Source: Zooshikella harenae
Lineage (GTDB): Bacteria > Pseudomonadota > Gammaproteobacteria > Pseudomonadales > Zooshikellaceae
Direction: 5' to 3'
Assembly: GCF_018837975.1 (NCBI RefSeq)
Contig: NZ_JAGSOY010000049.1
Coordinates: 1 to 35,088 of the forward strand
Length of the DNA stretch: 35,088 nucleotides
Part shown: positions 28,526 through 35,088 of the stretch, piece by piece
How positions within the stretch are numbered: the first letter of the stretch is position 1
How the letters are laid out: the number at the start of each line of letters is the position of its first letter
Notes under the pieces: model-generated
Seen by the model: the letters and a program-made list of their open reading frames with translations, nothing else
What the model was told of the DNA's origin: nothing
Databases searched by the model: none
Made by a program: the position numbers and the translations under genes

Positions 28526-29590
28526 TTACAGTGCAGCCTTTTTTATACGCTCGATGGCAAGCTGTAGACATCGATCATCAAACAGCTTAAGTTTACGCTC
28601 TGCCCATTTTTTCCCCGCAGGCCAACGTGCAATACCGTCCTTAATTGAAGTCAAGGTTGGTTCACAACCTTCATTCACTAATAACCAGTCCACTGTTGAC
28701 AACAACTCCATCCCAAAAGGCGATTCAAAACCATCAATCACCTCACTGGCCTTTTCAAGCGCAGGCAAAAAACCCTTCGCCTCACTGTTAAGATAGGCTT
28801 GAACATAGTCTTTTTTACTATCGTTAAAAGCAATCACATCCAGTGGATCACTATCAGGAATACGTCTGTCAGCTTTAAGATAACTGCCATCAAGCCCATT
28901 AAGCAGGTGTGTTAAATTGCTAGCATATGGGCCATAGTAATTTGCCGCAAAGTTAAGTTTTAATGGGTCTTCTATACCTTGAGAATCTATCGCCCGTTGT
29001 AAAAACCAAGCCAGCTTTTGAATTTCTAATAAGCTGCACTCCATGCCTAAAATCCAATAACGCCGCACCAACTCTACAATCATGGCACGGGCAGGAGTTA
29101 GTTTTTTTACCCCAGAGGTTTTTCTGACATTCTGGTATTGCGTTGTTGGTTCATAAATCAGAATATCCGCACTTAAGTCCCCTAATGCATGCTCAATTTT
29201 AGGCTTCACCTGTTGCCAATCTAAGCCACCATTACCAGCACCCAGTGGCGGGATAGCGATAGAATTAACCTGACTTTCCACAATAAACTGACGTAAATCC
29301 AGTAAGCCTGATTCAATCCAGCTCATTTGCGATTTTGCACGCCAATGCTGCTTGGTTGGAAAGTTAACAATCCACTTTGGCCCCATCAACTCATTCGTTT
29401 GAGTAATGAACATCCTCCCAACCACGACTTCACCTAACTTACAAGCTTTAGCATAGGCCTGCATATTTTCTGGAAAGCGCTCCTTAAACATTAGCGCAAT
29501 ACCTTTCCCCATCACACCCACGGTATTGACAGTGTTCACCAATGCTTCAACGTCTGCATCCAGCAAATTGCCTTGTGTGTAATGAATCAT
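28526..29590 (-). CDS. darG: DarG-type DNA ADP-ribosyl glycohydrolase antitoxin
   Basis: With the ATG at 29590 the protein has 354 residues. Residues 1-155 are a macrodomain of the DarG class: QGNLL near the start, [15 protein letters not shown] (22-36), and FPTKQHWR with Lys80, the position described as catalytic in Thermus Dar[13 protein letters not shown] closes the ligand site. Residues about 165-354 form the second DarG domain ([28 protein letters not shown]) that binds and neutralises DarT. DarG removes ADP-ribose that DarT places on thymidine in single-stranded DNA. The gene looks intact, while its toxin gene is not. Its start overlaps the darT remnant stop (TGATG). Confidence 0.93.
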   Translation of the reverse strand: MIHYTQGNLLDADVEALVNTVNTVGVMGKGIALMFKERFPENMQAYAKACKLGEVVVGRMFITQTNELMGPKWIVNFPTKQHWRAKSQMSWIESGLLDLRQFIVESQVNSIAIPPLGAGNGGLDWQQVKPKIEHALGDLSADILIYEPTTQYQNVRKTSGVKKLTPARAMIVELVRRYWILGMECSLLEIQKLAWFLQRAIDSQGIEDPLKLNFAANYYGPYASNLTHLLNGLDGSYLKADRRIPDSDPLDVIAFNDSKKDYVQAYLNSEAKGFLPALEKASEVIDGFESPFGMELLSTVDWLLVNEGCEPTLTSIKDGIARWPAGKKWAERKLKLFDDRCLQLAIERIKKAAL

Positions 29591-29772
29591 CAGAAGTACC
29601 ACTCTTCTCGGATCAGCTCTGGGTTACCAATATGCACCCAGTTGGCGGCCTGCATAGTACTGTTCCCACAATGCAAACCGTTATCCAAAATCCAGAAAAT
29701 ATTATCGTGGTGAACTATACGCCAGATCAGGGCTTTTTGTGGATTCAGCGTTTTGCTGTAATCGTAAGCCAT
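29590..29772 (-). pseudogene. darT: darT remnant with internal in-frame deletion
   Basis: Sixty codons from the ATG at 29772. The product begins MAYDYSKTLNPQKALIWRIV and continues HHDNIFWILDNGLHCGNS, the N-terminal NAD-binding region of DarT (DUF4433), up to IGNPELI at residue 54, then ends EEWYF. Normal DarT has roughly 200 residues. The ending resembles the aromatic C-terminus of DarT proteins (W/M-Y-F/Y) as I remember them, so about 140-150 internal codons, including the catalytic Glu near residue 160, appear to have been removed in frame. The gene still starts two bases after the hsdS stop and overlaps darG by TGATG. It cannot be an active ADP-ribosyltransferase. Confidence 0.88.
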
Positions 29773-29774
29773 AT

Positions 29775-31109
29775 TCAAATGCTCTGATTAGGCATAACCA
29801 ACCGTGTTTTCCCTGTTAATAATTCCTGCATCATACCCTGCTTAATCTGTCGGGTTTTAGCAAGGCGTTGATCCAGTGCCTGAATCTCTTTGTCCATATC
29901 GGAGAGGATAGTGGCGATGGCGGTTTGTTCTTTTTTACCTGGACATGGAATTTGATAGTCCTGAACGGCTGCAAATGGAACCCTACGGTGCCCAGCACTA
30001 CCAACCATTTCCGATTCAAGAGCAGTTCTAACACTGTTTCTCGTAGTCCAAAAGTAGATGAACTTTGAATCTGACAAGACAGTCGCCCTCAATACATGAA
30101 ACTCTGTGCTTCCAAAACCAATATCAGTTTCTAAAAATTCTGTATGGCAACCTTTACCGTTTTCAAAACAAGGGGTGATTTTCGCTACTAAGACATCTCC
30201 CTTTTCAAAGTAAGTAAAGCCACTTTTAACCTTTTCGTATTGAATAATAGTTTGGTTAACTAGCTGTGCATTTTCCGTCACATCTTGCATTCCAACAAAT
30301 GTAACATAATCAAATGACCTCTTTGACTTACGTTGGATTGACGATTCAATTAACTCTCCAAAAGCTCTAACCTCCCAATCCTCAGGAATCTCCCCCAACT
30401 CACTTTGCTTATAGCCCTTTTTTGAGCCATCTTCGTGCAGTGCAAATTGGGGTAAGCGAGTGCGACCGGTAAGCAGTTGTTGCATGGTTGCTGTTTTGAT
30501 AGCCTGTTTTTTGGCAATTAGTTTTTCTAGCTTGCAGATTAGTGTATCTACATCGGATAAGGCGTTGGCGATGGCAGTTTGTTCTTTTTGGCTTGGTCTA
30601 GCAACTTTTATTTTTAAACAAGTTTGCTTATTTAATTTTGGTTGCGCAGTACCTGAGTTCAGCAAGGAGTAATCTAAGCATTCTAAAAACTCTGTCAGAT
30701 AACCTATATCAAAGTGAGATTTTGGCTTCATAACATGGGCATGATTATTAACCCATATTTTCCCTGAGACTCTGAAAGCAAGAGGTAAATTTCTGCTAAG
30801 GATGTTCTCGCCATCTTCACCTAGCAAGATTAACTCATCATCAAAAATGTAGTCATTCACATAGTCAACAACTCCCGATGCACCATAATATGGGTATATG
30901 CCACTAATTTTTGCCCGATCACCAGATTTAATCGGCCTACGTAAACCATCTAGGAACTCGACAGCATCTTGAAGCTCGCAAACCTCCCAATCCTCTGGTA
31001 TCACCCCCACTTCCGTCTGCTTATACCCAGCAGGCACACCACTCTCGTCAGCCTCAGCTTCAACCAGATATTCAGGCGCAACTTCTGCCTCTAGCACTTC
31101 ACTACTCAT
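29775..31109 (-). CDS. hsdS: Type I restriction-modification specificity subunit S
   Basis: The 444-residue subunit has two half-repeats, each starting GYKQ-(T/S)-E-(V/L)-G-x-IPEDWEV (residues 28 and 232), each followed by a variable target recognition domain and a conserved helix beginning KEQTAIA-x-x-LSD-(V/M)-D (175 and 393). It sets the bipartite DNA sequence recognised by the complex. The two target domains differ from each other, so the site should be asymmetric. It overlaps the DUF1016 gene by eight bases, and the darT remnant starts two bases after its stop. An N-terminal acidic extension of about 27 residues precedes the first repeat. Confidence 0.95.
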   Translation of the reverse strand: MSSEVLEAEVAPEYLVEAEADESGVPAGYKQTEVGVIPEDWEVCELQDAVEFLDGLRRPIKSGDRAKISGIYPYYGASGVVDYVNDYIFDDELILLGEDGENILSRNLPLAFRVSGKIWVNNHAHVMKPKSHFDIGYLTEFLECLDYSLLNSGTAQPKLNKQTCLKIKVARPSQKEQTAIANALSDVDTLICKLEKLIAKKQAIKTATMQQLLTGRTRLPQFALHEDGSKKGYKQSELGEIPEDWEVRAFGELIESSIQRKSKRSFDYVTFVGMQDVTENAQLVNQTIIQYEKVKSGFTYFEKGDVLVAKITPCFENGKGCHTEFLETDIGFGSTEFHVLRATVLSDSKFIYFWTTRNSVRTALESEMVGSAGHRRVPFAAVQDYQIPCPGKKEQTAIATILSDMDKEIQALDQRLAKTRQIKQGMMQELLTGKTRLVMPNQSI

Positions 31110-32145
31110 CGCCTGTCTCCTTATGTGCCAGTTGGGCTACTGCTTTCGCTCGTTCACGCTCTAATTCACGCTTAAGCTCCTCTTCACTTGGCAAATAAGG
31201 AAGGTATTTTGCGGCAAACAGTTGTTTTTGATCTGCCAGTACTGAGTATTGCACGACCGCTTCACTTTTCTCACTACACAACACCAGGCCTATAGTAGGG
31301 TTGTCATCAACACTTTTATGTTGCTCGTCATACAGCCGTACATAGGTATCCATTTGTCCTATATCTTGATGTTTAAGTTTGCCCAGTTTTAAATCCACCA
31401 ATAAAAAACACTTTAATTTAAAGTTGTAAAACACTAGATCAATATAAAAATCTTCATCCTCAAAACGAATACGCTGTTGCCGTTCAACAAAGGCAAACCC
31501 TTTGCCCAGCTCCAGTAAAAACTGTTGCAGGTTAGAAATAATGGCCTGCTCTAGCTCACTTTCCTGATAAGTTTTATCTTGAAGGTTCAGAAAATCCAGA
31601 ATATAGGGGTCACGCAAATAATCTTTAGCTTTTTCAGCTAATGGTGTTGTGTATTGTTTGGCTTCCGCTTCAACTGCAGCTTTATCCTGGCTGGCCAATA
31701 AGCGCTCATAATAAAGCTTACTAATTTGCCGCTCTAAGGCTCGTACACTCCAATTTTGTGATACAGACTCCCTCAGATACCACTCACGGGCATTTTGGTT
31801 TTCGATTCTGGCCAGCCGGTTGTAATGAGACCAGCTCAATTCGAGAGACACTGTCTCCCGAATTGGAAACGCCAAATAAAAACGGCGCATATTACGCAAA
31901 TTGGTAACGTCAAAGCCTTTACCTAACCGCTCAGTGAGTTGCTGTGATAGGTTTTGCAACTGCTGCTTTCCGTATTCAGCGCGCTGCTGACCTTGCTGTT
32001 CATGGTCAACGATCAAACGGCCAACCTCCCAGTAGCTTTGTACCATCGCACTATTAACTGTACGACGTACTTCAGTCCGGGCCTGCTCAATATGTTGAGC
32101 AATCGCCTGTACAAGGCTGGACAACGTATTGGCTAGTTTACTCAT
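31102..32145 (-). CDS. DUF1016/YhcG-type PD-(D/E)XK nuclease
   Basis: The ATG at 32145 overlaps the hsdM stop (ATGA), giving 347 residues. The N-terminal half (1-170) is the DUF1016 N-domain (YWEVGRLIVDHEQ, LRNMRRFYLAFP, LSWSHYNRL, YLRESVSQNWSVRALERQI). The C-terminal half is a PD-(D/E)XK fold with Asp236 in FYIDLVFYN and Asp251-x-Lys253 in LLVDLKLGK. The family is repeatedly found inside type I restriction operons, and its exact role there is unknown; a helper nuclease or DNA-end processing role is possible. The nuclease residues look intact. It overlaps hsdS by eight bases. Confidence 0.92.
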   Translation of the reverse strand: MSKLANTLSSLVQAIAQHIEQARTEVRRTVNSAMVQSYWEVGRLIVDHEQQGQQRAEYGKQQLQNLSQQLTERLGKGFDVTNLRNMRRFYLAFPIRETVSLELSWSHYNRLARIENQNAREWYLRESVSQNWSVRALERQISKLYYERLLASQDKAAVEAEAKQYTTPLAEKAKDYLRDPYILDFLNLQDKTYQESELEQAIISNLQQFLLELGKGFAFVERQQRIRFEDEDFYIDLVFYNFKLKCFLLVDLKLGKLKHQDIGQMDTYVRLYDEQHKSVDDNPTIGLVLCSEKSEAVVQYSVLADQKQLFAAKYLPYLPSEEELKRELERERAKAVAQLAHKETGDE

Positions 32146-34580
32146 AACGCCCACTCCAAGCCCATGGTTTTAAGATGGCCTGCAACTTTATCGCTCAACT
32201 GTTCGACAGATATCGTAATTGCGGGTAATGGTTCGGCGTAGCGTTCTTCCAGTTCTTTTACCCGGTTAGCTAGTTGTTGAGTCACGCGCTCAATTTCGGC
32301 TTCGATATTGGTTTTTAAGGTGGCCATCCACTTATCGTCCACAATCAGGGACTTAATATCCGTTTCACTTAATTGTGAATACTGTTTAAACACAGCCAAA
32401 TCCAGCGCTTCTTGTGCTGATTTCAGAGCTTTTTTGGCTGCCGCTTCAGCATCAAACAATTTTTTGGCTTGTTTAAGCACTGCTTTTTCTTCAGGGTCGA
32501 TCACACCTTTTAATCGGGCAGTGACAGTGGCTTTAGTAACCTTATCTTTGTCATTCAAGGCTTCATTTAACAGGCCTTCTTCACTACCACTGGCGCCAGA
32601 AGAAGCATTTTCCTCAATAAAGCTCTCTAACGCTTGGGTCGCCGAGTCAAGTTGCCCTTGTAATTCATCCAGCTCGCTATGCTCATCAGAAAAATAGTTA
32701 GCCGCAATTAATGCCGGAGGAATAAGCTCGGCTTTATATTTGGTTTTATTAATAATTAGATCTGGTGTTTCTTTTAGCTTTTCACCTTTTTTCGCCACCA
32801 GCTCGCGTAGCATTTTGCCTGCTTGCCAACCATCTTGAACCAGCACATAGACATCGTCCTGCATTTCTTCTGCCCAATAGTCCATGAGAATTTGATAAAT
32901 ATCGTACTTACTTAGCAATAGAGTATCGACATAGCTTTGTAGCAGATTTTCACTAATACGGTAAATTATGGCTTTAGGCTGTTCACCTTGTTCAATGTTC
33001 TTAAGTGCAGCTCGCTTTCGCCAAGCAGTGAACGGTTGCAAGCTTTGCGCAGCAAACGTACGGAATTCAGGGTGATTTAAAATTGCATTTTTGACCTGAC
33101 TGGCTTCGATCAAGCTTTTGCTGTAACCCGGTCGACCATCAGCAAACAGCTCCGCTCGCAGGGCAGGAAATACTTTCCAGTATTTTTCCAAGGCATCAAT
33201 ATCACGATTAGGAATTCCCCCCTGTAAATGAGCACTTAAGTCGTGTAAATCTTCTGGCTCGCTGGAATCAATATAACGTGGGATATTCAGATTATAATCG
33301 TTAGCGGCAATTTCACTAAAAGGTACCATACGACTATATCGAGGCAATGCTAACTGCTTGGTAAATACATCCACTATTTTGTGAATATCCTGACTGCGTA
33401 GGCGATTTTTGTTGCCATCTTTCATAAAGCCTTTGCTGGCATCTACCATAAATATCGCGTCTCTTTTATTTGCCTCAGCTTTATCAACAACGATAATACA
33501 AGCTGGAATACCAGTGCCGTAAAACAGGTTGGCAGGCAAGCCAATAATACCTTTGATGTAACCTTGCTTAATCAGGTTTTCACGAATACGCGCTTCAGCA
33601 TTGCCACGAAATAAGACACCATGAGGTAAAATCACTGCTCCCTTACCAGTACTTTTCAGGCTTTTAATAATATGCAATAAAAAAGCATAGTCGCCATTTT
33701 TCTCTGGTGGAATACCCCAAATAAAACGCTCAAATTCATCTTTTGTTGGGTTAATACCACTGGTCCAATTTTTGTTGGAAAATGGCGGATTAGCTACAGC
33801 AAAGTCAAAGGTTTTCAGCTTACCATTAGCATCTTTCCACTGAGGGTCGGAAATAGTGTTACCTTTCCAAATCTTGGCCGTAGCATTGTTGTGTAGGATC
33901 ATATTCATTCGCGCCAATGCGCTAGTGGCATAATCCATCTCTTGACCAAAAATCGACAGGCCACGGGGAGCTTCATCACTCGCTTTTAACAACAATGAGC
34001 CTGAGCCACAGGTGGGGTCATATACTGTGGCATCTTGTGGTGTATTGTCGTTAATACCAATTACTTTAGATAAAATTCGAGAGACTTCGGAAGGCGTATA
34101 AAACTGCCCTTTAGACTTGCCCGACTCAGTGGCAAAATGGCGCATCAAGTATTCATAAGCATCACCTAACAGATCATCCCCATCAGCACGGTTAGCTGAT
34201 AAATCCAAGCCTTCAAAAATTCCTACCAGCTTAGACAGGCGATCGACCATTTCCTTGCCTTTGCCCAGCCTATCTTCATCGTTGAAGTCAGCTACATCAA
34301 TTACACCTTTAAGGTCGTTTTCTTCTGCCAGGGCGCTGATGATTTTATTGATTTTATCGCCAATTTCTGTATCCCCTTTCAAGGCTACCATATCGTTGAA
34401 GCTGGCACCTTGGGGTATGACGATCATGCCATAGGGGTCACCTTTGTATTTATCCGACACATATTTCATAAACAACATGGTCAATACATAGTCTTTGTAT
34501 TGACTCGCATCCATACCACCACGCAGCTCATCACAGCTTGCCCAAAGTGAAGAATAAAGTTCAGTTTTTTTAATCGCCAT
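32142..34580 (-). CDS. hsdM: Type I restriction-modification DNA methyltransferase subunit M
   Basis: The 812-residue subunit has the helical HsdM N-terminal domain (about 5-145), QFYTPSEV, SAM motif I DPTCGSGSLLLKA (188-200) and the N6-adenine catalytic motif NPPF (264-267). It methylates adenine in the site chosen by HsdS and also forms part of the restriction complex. Compared with E. coli HsdM (529 residues) it has about 300 extra C-terminal residues, rich in Ala, Glu and Lys with probable coiled coil (about 640-790). Such long forms occur in a known subgroup. The start is nine bases after the xre stop, with AAGGA overlapping that stop. Confidence 0.96.
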   Translation of the reverse strand: MAIKKTELYSSLWASCDELRGGMDASQYKDYVLTMLFMKYVSDKYKGDPYGMIVIPQGASFNDMVALKGDTEIGDKINKIISALAEENDLKGVIDVADFNDEDRLGKGKEMVDRLSKLVGIFEGLDLSANRADGDDLLGDAYEYLMRHFATESGKSKGQFYTPSEVSRILSKVIGINDNTPQDATVYDPTCGSGSLLLKASDEAPRGLSIFGQEMDYATSALARMNMILHNNATAKIWKGNTISDPQWKDANGKLKTFDFAVANPPFSNKNWTSGINPTKDEFERFIWGIPPEKNGDYAFLLHIIKSLKSTGKGAVILPHGVLFRGNAEARIRENLIKQGYIKGIIGLPANLFYGTGIPACIIVVDKAEANKRDAIFMVDASKGFMKDGNKNRLRSQDIHKIVDVFTKQLALPRYSRMVPFSEIAANDYNLNIPRYIDSSEPEDLHDLSAHLQGGIPNRDIDALEKYWKVFPALRAELFADGRPGYSKSLIEASQVKNAILNHPEFRTFAAQSLQPFTAWRKRAALKNIEQGEQPKAIIYRISENLLQSYVDTLLLSKYDIYQILMDYWAEEMQDDVYVLVQDGWQAGKMLRELVAKKGEKLKETPDLIINKTKYKAELIPPALIAANYFSDEHSELDELQGQLDSATQALESFIEENASSGASGSEEGLLNEALNDKDKVTKATVTARLKGVIDPEEKAVLKQAKKLFDAEAAAKKALKSAQEALDLAVFKQYSQLSETDIKSLIVDDKWMATLKTNIEAEIERVTQQLANRVKELEERYAEPLPAITISVEQLSDKVAGHLKTMGLEWAL

Positions 34581-34589
34581 TTGGATTCC

Positions 34590-34814
34590 TTAATTCACTT
34601 GCATGCTGTTCTTTTCTGAAACGCGCTCTAACAATTCATGTACTTCACAACCAAACAGCTCACACAGCTTATCCAATGCATCTAGATCCACTTTTTGAGC
34701 AGTCTCTTTATACATTAGCGTTAGCGTGTTTCGGCTAAGGCCTGTCTCTCGGATAACATCACTAATACGCATTTTGTGTTCACCCATCAAACGGGCTAAA
34801 TGGCAGCGAATCAT
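34590..34814 (-). CDS. XRE-family transcriptional regulator
   Basis: The ATG at 34814 is preferred because GGAG lies seven bases upstream; the ATG at 34832 has none. The 74-residue protein is a single helix-turn-helix domain (MRISDVIRETGLSRNTLTLMY, about 15-35) followed by LDALDKLCELFGCEVHELLE, the usual Cro/C1-type layout. As first gene of the operon it resembles the controller (C) proteins of restriction systems and may autoregulate the transcript so that methylation is established before restriction. An inverted repeat lies just upstream. Confidence 0.88.
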   Translation of the reverse strand: MIRCHLARLMGEHKMRISDVIRETGLSRNTLTLMYKETAQKVDLDALDKLCELFGCEVHELLERVSEKNSMQVN

Positions 34815-34835
34815 GCTAGTGCTCCGAAACATTAA

Positions 34836-34888
34836 GTAGGGTCTATACTCTCGTGGGTACAGTTAGAAATGATTTGGCTGAACCCTAC
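34836..34888. promoter_or_regulatory. Possible operator of the xre-hsdM promoter
   Basis: GTAGGGT (34836-34842) and ACCCTAC (34882-34888) are perfect inverted repeats 39 bases apart, flanking a TATAGA hexamer on the minus strand (gagTATAGAccc). The spacing places them on the same face of the helix if looped. Plausible binding sites for the XRE protein; prediction only. Confidence 0.3.
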
Positions 34889-34999
34889 CAGATTTTATCT
34901 TTTTTACAAATTATTTGAGTTTAAATGAAATAGTTTGCCCATTTTTTAACCACCAAATTAATGAAACACTCAATTGCTTCCATTTAAATCAGTGTGTGT

Positions 35000-35088
35000 A
35001 TGAGTACAGCACCTCCCAGCCTTGTTGCTACTGACGCCCAACTACCATTAGCACTAAATACAACAGGTGTTCATTGCGCCGTGCTCAG
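35000..35088 (+). CDS. Unrecognised ORF, cut by the window end
   Basis: A frame opens at ATG 35000 and is still open at the last base, giving 29 visible residues that start MSTAPPSLVATDAQLPL. An in-frame stop at 34985-34987 bounds it upstream. There is no clear ribosome binding site. It would be divergent from the defence operon. I do not recognise it and too little is visible to say more. Confidence 0.4.
   Translation, partial: MSTAPPSLVATDAQLPLALNTTGVHCAVL

Noticed and set aside
29542-29787. 81-codon plus-strand ORF opposite darT and the start of darG
   Set aside because: The minus-strand frames here match DarT and DarG; the plus-strand product has no recognisable features.
32308-32697. 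129-codon ORF antisense to hsdM
   Set aside because: Antisense to the Ala/Glu-rich hsdM extension, which readily produces long Ser/Ala/Leu open frames on the opposite strand.

Overview
The window looks like chromosome from a marine-type gammaproteobacterium of low-to-moderate GC, related to the Pseudomonas/Oceanospirillales group (a Zooshikella- or Hahella-like organism would fit; this is inference from gene content and order, not a database match). From about 1 to 21.4 kb it is mostly housekeeping DNA in an order I recognise from Pseudomonas: Tat-exported protein / GMC oxidoreductase / coaD / YfhL-type ferredoxin / mutM, then rpmG-rpmB / radC / coaBC / dut / algC / argB, then pyrE / crc / rph / yicC. 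In Pseudomonas the first and later blocks lie at separate chromosomal positions; here they are joined through a divergent CheR-like methyltransferase, an orphan ABC-type binding protein and the tRNA-modification protein TrhP (YegQ).

Core pathways: coenzyme A synthesis (coaBC, coaD), pyrimidine nucleotide and dUTP metabolism (pyrE, dut), arginine synthesis (argB), sugar-phosphate interconversion for surface polysaccharide (a membrane-anchored AlgC), DNA repair (mutM, radC), ribosomal proteins L28 and L33 (L33 found at 8846-9001), division-site control (slmA), RNA processing (rph, yicC), and a Crc-type post-transcriptional regulator.

After yicC the expected gmk neighbour is missing and accessory DNA begins: a J-domain protein (21.6 kb) convergent with a SEC-C zinc-motif protein (22.9 kb), a roughly 126-bp MITE-like quasi-palindrome (24090-24215), and a minus-strand defence operon covering 24.2-34.8 kb. 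Read in its direction of transcription the operon is: xre regulator, hsdM, a DUF1016/YhcG-type PD-(D/E)XK nuclease, hsdS, a remnant of the toxin gene darT, darG, a roughly 480-bp structured spacer holding a possible 28-31 residue ORF, hsdR, and a YgjP/DUF45-type metallopeptidase. Most junctions overlap by a few bases or are nearly so, implying co-translation.

The most interesting point is the DarTG module inside this type I restriction-modification operon. The ADP-ribosyl glycohydrolase antitoxin DarG is full length with its macrodomain lysine (K80), whereas DarT is reduced to 60 codons. The fragment seems to be an in-frame internal deletion: the N-terminal NAD-loop region runs directly into a native-looking C-terminus, and the TGATG stop/start coupling with darG is kept. 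The long gap between darG and hsdR, with inverted repeats, a hairpin, direct repeats, a perfect TTGACA hexamer and a small ORF with a strong ribosome binding site, is the least explained stretch of the window. The right edge is a truncated ORF I do not recognise.
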